From assembly GCA_041397765.1 (NCBI GenBank), contig JAWKWA010000001.1, forward strand, positions 1-64,000: a DNA stretch of 64,000 nucleotides, written 5' to 3'. Below, piece by piece: positions 35,714 through 43,811 of the stretch. The position numbers and the translations under genes are program-made. The notes below the pieces were generated by a model, which did not search any database, was not told where the DNA came from, and was given only the letters and a program-made list of their open reading frames with translations. Position 1 is the first letter of the stretch. Each line of letters begins with the position of its first letter. The stretch is from JAWKWA01 sp041397765. GTDB taxonomy: Bacteria > Pseudomonadota > Alphaproteobacteria > Rhizobiales > Hyphomicrobiaceae.

Positions 35714-36363
35714 GTGCACATACCCTGCTGTTGCAACTCTTGCCCGACCGGCACGCGGACAGGCTCGGCCCGACGCCCTCGGGCGAGACCTGCCAAACGC
35801 TCCGATCTCCCACCTGTGTGCGATCCGATGTCGTCCCCGGGATCGCGCGGGGATCTGTCGAGGCCCGTCAGCCTCCATCCAGCCGCCCGACGCAGCCGAG
35901 ATGGAGCGGGTCTTCAACTCGGGGTGGGGCGTGGCCCTTGGACCAGCCTCCACTTGCGACGCCACAGGACCAACCGCTACCGTTTCCACCGATCACATCG
36001 GCGGACAGCGGAAGAGCGGCCACCTTGCGGCGCGCGCGAGACATGACTTTTACTGAGCCCCCTTCGACGTCGTGCCGTTCGCCCGTGGCACCTCGATGGT
36101 GCAAAGACGAGCATTGCCTTTCGCAAGCAATGGTCAAAAACAGCGTGCGGCGTTGCTGTCCCAACTCGGATCAGCAACTGGTCTTTCTACGCTCTACAGA
36201 AGCACCCCGCCTCTGTGCCGCACGTGCTGCTCGACGCGAAACACGACCTATGCTGCAGCCCGGGAGTTTTCCTCTCCCTCGGCCCTTTTCGTACCACTAC
36301 GGGACATGGACTCGCAACGGTGAAGTTCTACGTAGCCGGCCGCTCCCGCTAGCGCCGGCGGGC

Positions 36364-36420
36364 TGTGGATGGATTGCCAATGGCGTGGATAACCCCTTCT
36401 TTGAAAACACTGAATCCACA
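36364..36420. promoter_or_regulatory. Cluster of three DnaA-box-like sites (candidate oriC)
   Basis: TGTGGATGG (36364-36372), CGTGGATAA (36384-36392; reverse complement TTATCCACG, 8 of 9 to the consensus TTATCCACA) and GAATCCACA (36412-36420, opposite orientation, 7 of 9). The first two start exactly 20 nt apart. Location beside dnaA and rpsT fits an origin or a DnaA autoregulatory site. Confidence 0.5.
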
Positions 36421-36571
36421 AGCGTAAGGTGTTGGGAAAGCGCCCGCGAGGGCCTCGAGAAGCGTCGCAAAGGCGTCATTTTTCTCGCCTTGCTGCGGCC
36501 ACGTGACACGAGGGCGGCGGCAGCCGATCCGACGGCCAGATCGTAACGCCCTGATTCATCGCTCCAAATGA

Positions 36572-36606
36572 AAAGGCGGGCTCCGGTTGGTCCGGAACCC
36601 GCCTTT
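36572..36606 (-). terminator. rpsT terminator
   Basis: Stem AAAGGCGGGCTCCGG / CCGGAACCCGCCTTT with one mismatch and a 5-nt loop; on the minus strand it is followed by TCATTTGG after a run ending TTTT. It lies about 110 nt past the rpsT stop. Confidence 0.75.
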
Positions 36607-36717
36607 CCGACTCGATGCAACGCCGCCACACCAGGACCCGCAAACCGCCCGAAGCGACCCAAGAAGGGCTTGCCGGCGACGGGCTCCCTGCTGCAGCGCA
36701 ACAGGGCCGGCCGGCAT

Positions 36718-36996
36718 TCAGGCCGTGGCCGCGGCGCTCATGCGACGCAGCCGCGCCGTCAGGCGCGAGACCTTGCGCGACGCGGCATTCTTATGAATGA
36801 GGCCCTTCTGGGCGGTGCGCATGATCTGCGGCTCGGCCGCCTTCAGAGCCGCCGTGGCGGTGGCGACATCGCCCGAGGCGATCGCCTCCTCGACCTTCTT
36901 GACGATGGTGCGCATGCGGCTCTTGCGGGCCTTGTTGATCGCCGTGCGGCGGATCGCCTTGCGGGCCGCCTTCTTGGCCGAAGTCGTATTGGCCAT
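36718..36996 (-). CDS. rpsT: 30S ribosomal protein S20
   Basis: Small-subunit protein S20, 92 residues: MANTTSAKKAARKAIRRTAI, NKARKSRMRTIVKKVEEAI, the helix ending QKGLIHKNAASRKVSRLTAR. All of the length is the expected bundle of basic helices. An upstream in-frame ATG would add 15 unrelated residues and was rejected. The minus-strand promoter predicted at 37282-37310 gives a leader of about 280 nt, in which S20 autoregulation could act. Confidence 0.96.
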   Translation of the reverse strand: MANTTSAKKAARKAIRRTAINKARKSRMRTIVKKVEEAIASGDVATATAALKAAEPQIMRTAQKGLIHKNAASRKVSRLTARLRRMSAAATA

Positions 36997-37281
36997 CTCG
37001 TCTCCTCGTTCCCGACCCTGCCCGGGCCGTCGTCTGGTCAAATCCCGGCGGCCGTCCCGATCGGGCGTCCGTCGCTATGGCTGAGTTCCGGCTCCTTCTG
37101 AGACCGGTCGCCGTCTTCCCCGGAACAGCGGTGCCGCCCATCGGCGGCGGCCGCCGGCGTCGCGCCCGGCCGTTTGCGGACGGACGGCTTGGTCCGTGCT
37201 CCGGTCGACGCTCTGCGGGCGGGAAAACGGCTGCAATAGAAAACCGCCCGCGCGTCGGCGCGAGCGGCACAGGCCTTGCAC
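36997..37281 (-). other. Long rpsT leader region
   Basis: About 285 nt between the predicted rpsT promoter and the S20 start, with no supported ORF. GC-rich with several possible hairpins. The remaining 86 nt up to the SxtJ gene (37282-37367) hold the rpsT promoter and presumably the plus-strand promoter of the carbamoyltransferase cluster, which was not identified. Confidence 0.4.
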
Positions 37282-37310
37282 AGTATAGGAGCGCCGTCAA
37301 AGCCGGTCAA
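37282..37310 (-). promoter_or_regulatory. Sigma70-like promoter of rpsT
   Basis: Minus strand TTGACC (37310-37305), exact 17-nt spacer, TATACT (37287-37282). This is among the best -35/-10 pairs noticed in the window. Start of transcription near 37275. Confidence 0.6.
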
Positions 37311-37367
37311 CTCGCCGAGAGACCGGCATTTCCCGATTGTTGCCGACCGTTCCGGGGTGCCAATGCC

Positions 37368-37802
37368 ATGAGCAAAAATTTCCACGAAAGCTATCACGAA
37401 GCAGATGTCGCGCCACCGAGCCCGCGCGCGACGGGACTGGTCTTTGCGGCCGTCGCCGCCATCGCCGCCTATCTCTACCGCGATCAGGGGGCCGTCATGC
37501 CGGTGGCGCTCGGGCTGTCGGGCGTGCTCGCGGCGACCAGCCTTGCGGCGCCGAAGCTGCTCGGCCCGCTCAACATGGCGTGGTTCAGGCTCGGCCTCGC
37601 CATCGGCCGCATCGTCAATCCGGTCGTCATGGGCGTGCTGTTCGCCATCGTGATCGTGCCGGCCGGCCTTCTCATGCAGATGCGTCACGATCCCTTGCGC
37701 CGGCGGCGCGATCCCTCGGCCGCGACCTACTGGTCGAGGATCGCCCGCGGCCCCGGCGTGCCGGCCGACGGGACGGACGGGGCGATGCGCCAGCAGTTCT
37801 GA
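37368..37802 (+). CDS. SxtJ-family membrane protein
   Basis: A 144-residue membrane protein with segments LVFAAVAAIAAYLY, MPVALGLSGVLAATSLAAP and IVNPVVMGVLFAIVIVPAGL, followed by a cytoplasmic MRHDPLRRRRDPSAATYW motif and a variable tail. This pattern (LGLAIGRIVNPVVMG and DPLRRR) is characteristic of the SxtJ family, named from a saxitoxin cluster but found widely with carbamoyltransferases. Here it is followed by a DUF5989 protein and a NodU/CmcH carbamoyltransferase on the same strand, matching the known association. Saxitoxin synthesis is not implied. Confidence 0.87.
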   Translation: MSKNFHESYHEADVAPPSPRATGLVFAAVAAIAAYLYRDQGAVMPVALGLSGVLAATSLAAPKLLGPLNMAWFRLGLAIGRIVNPVVMGVLFAIVIVPAGLLMQMRHDPLRRRRDPSAATYWSRIARGPGVPADGTDGAMRQQF

Positions 37803-37942
37803 GCCGAAAGGCCGTCCCGGGCTGCAACAGCGTCCCGGCCCGGGTTCTGGCATCCGCCTTGCAAGTTTGCGCTCCAGAGCTCACCGGCCGACCTGTCGCC
37901 CGCGAACGGTGAACCCGCCATCAGATCCAACCGGAGACCCCG

Positions 37943-38095
37943 ATGCTTTCGCTCGTCAAGGAACTCGGCGCCTATATGGGCGCGCGCAAGAAGTGGTGGC
38001 TGCTGCCCGTGATCGCCATGCTCGGCATCGTCGGCGGCATCCTCGTGCTGGCCCAGGGCTCGGCCGTCGCGCCCTTCATCTACACGGTGTTCTGA
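37943..38095 (+). CDS. DUF5989 family small membrane protein
   Basis: A 50-residue ORF: MLSLVKELGAYMGARKKWWL, then a single membrane helix LPVIAMLGIVGGILVLAQGS and a short end AVAPFIYTVF. The pattern of basic-aromatic RKKWWLLP entry, one helix, and QGSAVAPFIYTLF-like end is that of DUF5989 proteins encoded next to SxtJ. It lies between the SxtJ gene (140 nt before) and the carbamoyltransferase (90 nt after). A CCGGAGACC ribosome-binding site precedes the ATG. Function unknown; presumed partner of the carbamoyltransferase at the membrane. Confidence 0.82.
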   Translation: MLSLVKELGAYMGARKKWWLLPVIAMLGIVGGILVLAQGSAVAPFIYTVF

Positions 38096-38184
38096 GATCG
38101 GCCGGGGCTGCGCCGGGCCTACTCCCGTGCAGCCCCGCGCCCGGCTCAGGCACCGCCGTCCGACAGAAAAGGAAAGTCCGTCCC

Positions 38185-40023
38185 ATGCGCGTTCTCGGCA
38201 TCTCGGCCTTCTATCACGACAGTGCCGCGGCCCTCATCGAGGACGGCCGCATCCTCGCCGCCGCCCAGGAGGAACGCTTCACGCGGCGGAAGCACGATCC
38301 GCGCTTTCCCGAGAACGCGATCCGCTACTGCCTCGAGGAGGCCGGCTGCGATCTCGACGGCATCGACCACATCGCCTTCTTCGAGAAGCCGCTCATCAAG
38401 TTCGAGCGTCTGCTCGAGACCTATCTGGCGAACGCGCCGCGTGGCTTCTCCTCGTTCAAGACGGCGATCCCGGTCTGGATCAAGGAGAAGCTGTTCCAGA
38501 AGTCGAACCTCGTGAAGGCGCTGAAGCCGTTCGGCGCGAGCGGGCAGGTCGAGGACAGGCTGCTGTTCGCCGGCCACCACCAGGCGCATGCGGCCTCGGC
38601 CTTCTTCGCCTCGCCCTTCGAGGAGGCGGTGGTGCTGACGCTCGACGGCGTCGGCGAGTGGACGACGACCTCGGTCGCGATCGGGCGCGGCAACCGCCTC
38701 GACACCGTGCGCGAGATCCGCTTCCCGCATTCGCTCGGCCTGCTCTACTCGGCCTTCACCTACTACACCGGCTTCAAGGTCAATTCCGGCGAGTACAAGG
38801 TCATGGGCCTCGCGCCCTATGGCGAGCCGCGCTTCAAGGATCTCATCCTGAAGGAGCTGATCGACCTGAAAGAGGACGGCTCGTTCTGGCTCGACCAGCG
38901 CTATTTCGACTATGCGACCGGGCTCACCATGACGAGCCGGCGGTTCGACGAGCTGTTCGGCGGGCGGCCGCGGCGGGCCGACGAGCCGCTGACGCAGCGC
39001 GAGATGGATCTCGCCGCCTCGATCCAGGCCGTCACCGAGGAGGTGATGCTGCGGATGACGCGCGAGCTCGCCGAGACGTTCCGCATTCCCAATCTCTGCC
39101 TCGCCGGCGGCGTCGCGCTCAATTGCGTGGCGAATGGCCGGATCATGCGCGACGGGCGGTTCCAGAACATCTGGATCCAACCGGCGGCGGGCGATGCCGG
39201 CGGCGCGCTCGGCGCGGCATTGGCTGGCTATCATCTTCACGCCGACGGCGCGCGGCAGGTGCCGGCGTCCGGCGACCTGATGCAGGGCTCCTATCTCGGC
39301 CCCTCGTTCGCCGATGACGAGGTGGCGCGGCGGCTGGCCGCGGCCGGCGCGCGTTTCCGCCAGATCGCAAACGACAACGATGTCGACCAGCTCACGGTGT
39401 CGAGCCTCGTGCGCGGCGATGCGGTCGGCTGGTTCCAGGGGCGGATGGAGTTCGGTCCGCGCGCGCTCGGCGGCCGCTCGATCCTCGGCGATGCGCGAAG
39501 CTCCGCCATGCAGAAGATGCTGAACCTCAAGATCAAGTATCGCGAGAGCTTCCGGCCCTTCGCGCCCTCGATCCTCAGGGACGACGTGGCGGACTATTTC
39601 GAGCTCGATAGCGACAGCCCGTACATGCTGATCGTCGCCGATGTGAAGCGGAACCGGCGGCGGCGCATGACCGAGGCGGAGGCGCAGCTGTTCGGCATCG
39701 ACAAGCTCAACGTGCCGCGCTCGGACATTCCCGCCGTCACCCATGTCGACTATTCGGCGCGCATCCAGACCGTGCACCGGGAGACGAATCCGCGCTATCA
39801 CGCGCTGATCTCGGCCTTCAAGGAGCGCACCGGAACGCCGGTGCTCGTCAATACCAGCTTCAACGTGCGCGGCGAGCCGATCGTTGCGACGCCCGAGGAC
39901 GCCTTCCGCTGCTTCATGGGCACGGAGATGGAGACGCTGGTCGTCGGCAATTGCGTGCTCTCGAAATCCGATCAGGACGCCTCGCTGGCGGAGGACTACA
40001 AGCACAAGTTCGCCGCCGACTGA
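38185..40023 (+). CDS. Carbamoyltransferase, NodU/CmcH/TobZ family
   Basis: A 612-residue enzyme transferring a carbamoyl group from carbamoyl phosphate to a hydroxyl via carbamoyl-adenylate. N-terminal Kae1-like domain: MRVLGISAFYHDSAAALIED, EERFTRRKHDPRFP, the metal-site histidines in AGHHQAHAASAFFAS, GVGEWTTTSVAIGRG, NSGEYKVMGLAPYGEP and CLAGGVALNCVANGRI. C-terminal YrdC-like domain: GWFQGRMEFGPRALGGRSIL, SFRPFAPSI, and VLVNTSFNVRGEPIVATPED. The acceptor is unknown; nearby SxtJ and DUF5989 suggest a surface polysaccharide or other envelope substrate rather than Nod factor. GGAAAGTCC lies before the ATG. Confidence 0.92.
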   Translation: MRVLGISAFYHDSAAALIEDGRILAAAQEERFTRRKHDPRFPENAIRYCLEEAGCDLDGIDHIAFFEKPLIKFERLLETYLANAPRGFSSFKTAIPVWIKEKLFQKSNLVKALKPFGASGQVEDRLLFAGHHQAHAASAFFASPFEEAVVLTLDGVGEWTTTSVAIGRGNRLDTVREIRFPHSLGLLYSAFTYYTGFKVNSGEYKVMGLAPYGEPRFKDLILKELIDLKEDGSFWLDQRYFDYATGLTMTSRRFDELFGGRPRRADEPLTQREMDLAASIQAVTEEVMLRMTRELAETFRIPNLCLAGGVALNCVANGRIMRDGRFQNIWIQPAAGDAGGALGAALAGYHLHADGARQVPASGDLMQGSYLGPSFADDEVARRLAAAGARFRQIANDNDVDQLTVSSLVRGDAVGWFQGRMEFGPRALGGRSILGDARSSAMQKMLNLKIKYRESFRPFAPSILRDDVADYFELDSDSPYMLIVADVKRNRRRRMTEAEAQLFGIDKLNVPRSDIPAVTHVDYSARIQTVHRETNPRYHALISAFKERTGTPVLVNTSFNVRGEPIVATPEDAFRCFMGTEMETLVVGNCVLSKSDQDASLAEDYKHKFAAD

Positions 40024-40080
40024 TACCACCTGGCGAAAGTCCTGACTTTCGCGAGGCGGTCTGCGCGCGCGGAGTTGGTA

Positions 40081-40140
40081 GGGCGGCCGCGCGCAAGCAA
40101 AGTATGCGCACGGGTTGGCGGGGCGGCCGCGCGCAAGCAA
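40081..40140. repeat. 20-bp direct repeat downstream of the carbamoyltransferase
   Basis: GGGCGGCCGCGCGCAAGCAA occurs twice, at 40081-40100 and 40121-40140, with a 40-nt period; GGTTGG-like sequence precedes each copy. It lies in the 256-nt spacer before the thioesterase gene, which otherwise shows no feature. Confidence 0.6.
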
Positions 40141-40279
40141 GGAAGCTTCCGGCGCATCCAGCTCTCATGAGGCGAAACTCATGCGCGCCGGTATGGGTGG
40201 CGGCGACGGGCATTGCCGCTTGCCCTTCGCCCCCGGTCGCCGTCATATCACGGTGACGAGGCCGGGCGCGGAGCAGGAC

Positions 40280-40756
40280 ATGACCGACGAGCGAGACAGC
40301 GGCAGCCGGCGCTGGCCCGATCTTGCGGGCCACATCATCGACGATGAGTGCGGCCGGCGGCACGTGTTGCCGGTGCGCGTCTATTTCGAGGACACCGATT
40401 TCTCCGGCGTCGTCTATCACGCCAGCTATGTGCGCTGGTGCGAGCGCGGGCGCTCCGACTTCCTGCGGTTGCTCGGCATCAGCCACAAGGCACTGATCGA
40501 CCGGGCCGATGCGCCACCGGCAGCCTTCGTCGTCCGGCGGCTCGCGATCGAGTTCCTGAAACCCGCACGCATCGACGACGAGCTCGAGATCGTCACACGG
40601 GTCGGCGAGACGACGGCGGCGACGCTCGAACTCGTGCAGAGCGTCCACCGCGACGGCGTTGCGCTCGCGGAGGCGAAGGTGCTGGTGCTCGTCGTCACGA
40701 CGGCCGGCCGGCCAATCCGGCTGCCGACCGCGATCCGTGCGGCTTTCGGCGGCTGA
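40280..40756 (+). CDS. Acyl-CoA thioesterase, YbgC/tol-pal-associated type
   Basis: A hot-dog-fold thioesterase of 158 residues. The YbgC signature VYFEDTDFSGVVYHASYVRW is present, with the catalytic Asp in DTD and His in YHASY. Further typical blocks are ERGRSDFLRLLG and AFVVRRLAIEFLKPARIDDE. In other bacteria the gene precedes tolQRAB; no tol genes are next to it here. GCAGGAC lies before the chosen ATG; an upstream open frame lacks support. It is convergent with gshB. Confidence 0.88.
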   Translation: MTDERDSGSRRWPDLAGHIIDDECGRRHVLPVRVYFEDTDFSGVVYHASYVRWCERGRSDFLRLLGISHKALIDRADAPPAAFVVRRLAIEFLKPARIDDELEIVTRVGETTAATLELVQSVHRDGVALAEAKVLVLVVTTAGRPIRLPTAIRAAFGG

Positions 40757-40795
40757 TGCCGCCGCCGGTGCCGCCGCCGCTACATGCTTCCCGCC

Positions 40796-41734
40796 TCAGC
40801 GCTTGGCCTCGATGGCGTCCCAGATCATGGCGGCGATATCATTGCCGCCGAAGCGCTTGACCTGGCGGATGCCGGTCGGCGAGGTGACGTTGATCTCGGT
40901 CAGGAAGTCGCCGATCACGTCGATGCCGGTGAAGAGCAGGCCGCGCTTGCGCAATTCCGGCCCCAGCCGCTCGCAGATCTCGTGATCGCGCCGCGTCATC
41001 TCGACGGGCTCGGCGCGGCCGCCGACATGCATGTTGGAGCGCGTCTCCTCGGGCGCGGGCACGCGGTTGATGGCACCGCCGACGACACCGTCGACGAGGA
41101 TGATGCGCTTGTCGCCGCGCCGCACCTCGGGACGGAACTGCTGCACCATGAAGGGCTCGCGGAAGACGGTGTGGAAGAGCTCGATCAGCGAGGCGAGATT
41201 GGTGTCCTCGGGCGTGATGCGGAAAACCGCCGCGCCGCCATTGCCGTAGAGCGGCTTCACGATGATGTCCTTGTACTCGCGGCGGAAGGCGAGCACCTCC
41301 TCGGGCGAGCGTGTCACCATGGTCGGAGGCATCAGATCCTGGAACTCGAGAACGAATATCTTCTCCGGCGCGTTCCTGACATGGGCGGGATCGTTGACGA
41401 CGAGGGTCTGCGGATGGATGCGCTCGAGCAGATGCGTCGTCGTGATGTAGGACATGTCGAAGGGCGGATCCTGGCGCAGATGCAGGACATCCATCCCGGC
41501 CAGATCCTCGCGCCGGTGATCGGTGAGCGCGTAGTGGTCGCCCGCCTCGTCCTTGACGGTGAGCGTCGCGCCCTTCGCCATCAGCCGCGAGCGGTCGAGG
41601 GTGAGATCCTTCGGCATGTAGTAGAACAGCTCGTGGCCGCGACGCTGGGCTTCGAGCAGGATCGCGAAGGAGGAATCGCCCGAAATGTCGATGCGATCGA
41701 TCGGGTCCATCTGCATGGCGACTTTCAGGGCCAT
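40796..41734 (-). CDS. gshB: Glutathione synthetase
   Basis: Joins gamma-glutamylcysteine and glycine with ATP; cytosolic ATP-grasp enzyme of normal length (312 residues). MALKVAMQMDPIDRIDISGD, FYYMPKDLTL, LRQDPPFDMSYITTTHLLE, VKPLYGNGGAAVFRI, and GIDVIGDFLTEINVTSPTGI are all typical GshB. TTGACA (read on the minus strand at 41835-41830) with a weak CCTTTT 17 nt further could be its promoter. In alphaproteobacteria it commonly lies near yraN and rsmI; here an acyltransferase on the other strand intervenes. Confidence 0.95.
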   Translation of the reverse strand: MALKVAMQMDPIDRIDISGDSSFAILLEAQRRGHELFYYMPKDLTLDRSRLMAKGATLTVKDEAGDHYALTDHRREDLAGMDVLHLRQDPPFDMSYITTTHLLERIHPQTLVVNDPAHVRNAPEKIFVLEFQDLMPPTMVTRSPEEVLAFRREYKDIIVKPLYGNGGAAVFRITPEDTNLASLIELFHTVFREPFMVQQFRPEVRRGDKRIILVDGVVGGAINRVPAPEETRSNMHVGGRAEPVEMTRRDHEICERLGPELRKRGLLFTGIDVIGDFLTEINVTSPTGIRQVKRFGGNDIAAMIWDAIEAKR

Positions 41735-41954
41735 CGGCGCGTCTCCATCTGGCGGTTGCGACGGCGGGCCGGCGGGGGCCGGACGGCCGGAGGGGAATGG
41801 CGCGACAAAAGGGGGGTGAGCGGGCCACTTGTCAAATGGGATCGATGCCGCCGGGGCATGGCCGGGCCGGCGACGCCGGCGCATACGCGGAGTTAGCAGT
41901 TCGATGCCATCCTCCTCAGATCGCAGCACAAATGGGATGCTTCCGGTGAGAGAC

Positions 41955-43370
41955 ATGGCCGAGATGCCGAGCCCCGTCGATGAGGTCGCGGAGCACCCGA
42001 AGGGCCGGCTCGAGACCTTCGTCAGGCCCTGCCCGAGCCCCTTGCTCATCTCGGCGCTCGTGCCCGTCAATCGCCTGTTGTGCCTTTCGGGGATCGCCGG
42101 GCTGAGGCGCGTGCCGCTCATCGACCGCATTCCCGGCGTACGCGGCCTTGCCGACATCACCCAGCTCGACCTGCCGGCCGAGGACGCGCTGCGCCTCAGA
42201 AGCAGCGTCAATCCGCTGACGGCCGCCTTCGTCACGCCCAATCATCCCGAGTTCTTCACCGACTGGATGATCGACAAGGAGCTGACGGCGCGCATCTCGC
42301 CGCTGGCGGCCTCCTGGGCGACCAATGTCATCGTCAACGGCATGGGACCGGCGATGCAGCGGTTCTGGCTGAAGAACAATCTGATCGCGCAGATCCCTGG
42401 AACCGGCGGGGCCGAGGGCAAGGCCTATTCGGTCGAATGGGCGCTGAAGGGCCACGGCGTGCTGCTTCATCCCGAGGGCACCGTCGGCTGGCACGGCGAC
42501 ACGATCGGCCCACTCTTTCCAGGCGCCATCGAGATGGCGGCCGAGGCGGCCCGGCGCGCGCGCGAGGCCGGCGAGTCGCGCGGCGCTGTCGTGGCGCCGG
42601 TCGTCTGGAAGCTCGCATTCCGCCGCGACGTCGAGGCCGCGCTCAGCTGCGAGATCGGCTATGTCGAGGCGAAGCTCGGCCTTCCCGCACCGCCGCGCCA
42701 TGCGACGCCGGCGGAACGGGTCGCGACCGCCTACCGCATCCTCCTTGCACGCGACGAGACGGCGTACGGATTGACCGATGCCGAGATCGGCGGGGACTAC
42801 GACCAGCGCCAACGCCGCCTGCTCGGGCATATGACCGAGCGGCTGCACGGACTTCTCACCGGTTTCGAGACTTCCCACGCGCCGGTGCCCGAAGCGGATA
42901 GCGGCGATCCGGCGATCCGCCATGGCGAGATCGTCAGGGCGGCCGACCGGCTGATGCGGCGGCGCCGGCAGGAGGGCGTCGAGGTCCCCGAGGCGGCGCG
43001 CCGGCTCGTCGGCGACATGCGACGGCTGTTGCGCTTCCGGCCCCTGCTCTATCCGGCGCGGCTGATGACGCAGGAGCAGGTGGCCGAGAACATCAAGCGG
43101 CTGCGCTCGGACTATTGTTTCGGCAGCTTCCGCGACAATGCCGACCGCATGGTGCCGCGGCCGGCGGGCGCGCGGATCGCCATCGTGCGCGTGCCCGAGC
43201 CGCTCGAGATCTCGAACATCCTCGGGACACGCGCGAGCCTGACGCACGAGGAGACGGCGGCGTTGACGGCGACGCTGCGCGCTCGCATGCAGGCCGCGCT
43301 CGATCGGATCAATGCCGGGCTCGACGCCGATCCATCCCGCGTCCGCTATCCCAATCCGTTCCACCGTTGA
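41955..43370 (+). CDS. PlsC-like 1-acylglycerol-3-phosphate acyltransferase family protein
   Basis: About 471 residues, longer than simple PlsC. Acyltransferase block I appears as TPNHPEFFTDWM, block III as LLHPEGTVGWHGDTIGPLFP with the EGT motif. Between His and Asp of block I there are five residues instead of the usual four (NHX4D), so catalytic spacing deserves a check. The C-terminal 200 residues, rich in Arg and helical-looking (AADRLMRRRRQEGVEVPEAA), are of unknown role. Several ATGs near the start (41937, 41955, and an upstream one) make the exact N-terminus uncertain. Convergent with yraN, divergent from gshB. Confidence 0.78.
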   Translation: MAEMPSPVDEVAEHPKGRLETFVRPCPSPLLISALVPVNRLLCLSGIAGLRRVPLIDRIPGVRGLADITQLDLPAEDALRLRSSVNPLTAAFVTPNHPEFFTDWMIDKELTARISPLAASWATNVIVNGMGPAMQRFWLKNNLIAQIPGTGGAEGKAYSVEWALKGHGVLLHPEGTVGWHGDTIGPLFPGAIEMAAEAARRAREAGESRGAVVAPVVWKLAFRRDVEAALSCEIGYVEAKLGLPAPPRHATPAERVATAYRILLARDETAYGLTDAEIGGDYDQRQRRLLGHMTERLHGLLTGFETSHAPVPEADSGDPAIRHGEIVRAADRLMRRRRQEGVEVPEAARRLVGDMRRLLRFRPLLYPARLMTQEQVAENIKRLRSDYCFGSFRDNADRMVPRPAGARIAIVRVPEPLEISNILGTRASLTHEETAALTATLRARMQAALDRINAGLDADPSRVRYPNPFHR

Positions 43371-43395
43371 GCATCGCAGGCACGCCCGATGCGGA

Positions 43396-43806
43396 TCACG
43401 CACTGCGGGTGCGGAACTCGAAGGCGTCGGCGAGGTGACGGGGCAGGCGTCCCGGCACAACGAGCACCGCGTCGAAGGCGGGCTCGCAAGCGGCATGGCG
43501 ACGGCCGGCCGCGCCCATCCACCATTCGGCGGCGCGCATCACCCGCGTCTGCAGTCGGGGCGTCACGCTCTCGAGCGCCTCGTCCATGGTCGGCCGGCGC
43601 TTGACCTCGACGAAGGCGAGGCGGCGGCCGCGGCGGGCTATGAGATCGATCTCGCCGACCGGTGTCCTCACCCGCGCGGCGAGGATGCGATAACCCTTGG
43701 CGACGAGCAGGAGACGGGCAAGCCACTCGGCCCCGATGCCTCGGCGGTAGCGGCGGATGCGCTCGGGATCGGCGGCGGGGCTCGTGTGGCGGCCCTCAGC
43801 TGGCAT
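43396..43806 (-). CDS. YraN family protein (UPF0102, endonuclease-like)
   Basis: A small nuclease-fold protein of 136 residues. The core RGIGAEWLARLLLVAKGYRI is followed by PVGEIDLIARRGRRLAFVEV with the PD-(D/E)XK-like E-(V)-D and VEVK residues, and TPRLQTRVMRAAEWWM. The family is often next to rsmI in alphaproteobacteria; here it starts 5 nt after the rsmI stop. Its biological task is not established. Confidence 0.88.
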   Translation of the reverse strand: MPAEGRHTSPAADPERIRRYRRGIGAEWLARLLLVAKGYRILAARVRTPVGEIDLIARRGRRLAFVEVKRRPTMDEALESVTPRLQTRVMRAAEWWMGAAGRRHAACEPAFDAVLVVPGRLPRHLADAFEFRTRSA

Positions 43807-43811
43807 GCGCG

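Larger units (their letters stand above)
35714..36717. other. 1-kb non-coding region between dnaA and rpsT, candidate replication origin
   Basis: No supported gene in 1,004 nt. It is visibly richer in A/T than its surroundings, especially 36050-36520. It contains the cluster of DnaA-like boxes (36364-36420), a CATTGC-N9-GCAATG dyad (36112-36132) and the rpsT terminator (36572-36606). The dnaA promoter should also lie here but no convincing -35/-10 pair was picked. Confidence 0.5.

Noticed and set aside
38185..40023. Annotation as the nodulation gene nodU
   Set aside because: The family name alone does not show a role in Nod-factor synthesis; no nod genes are near, and SxtJ/DUF5989 neighbours point elsewhere.
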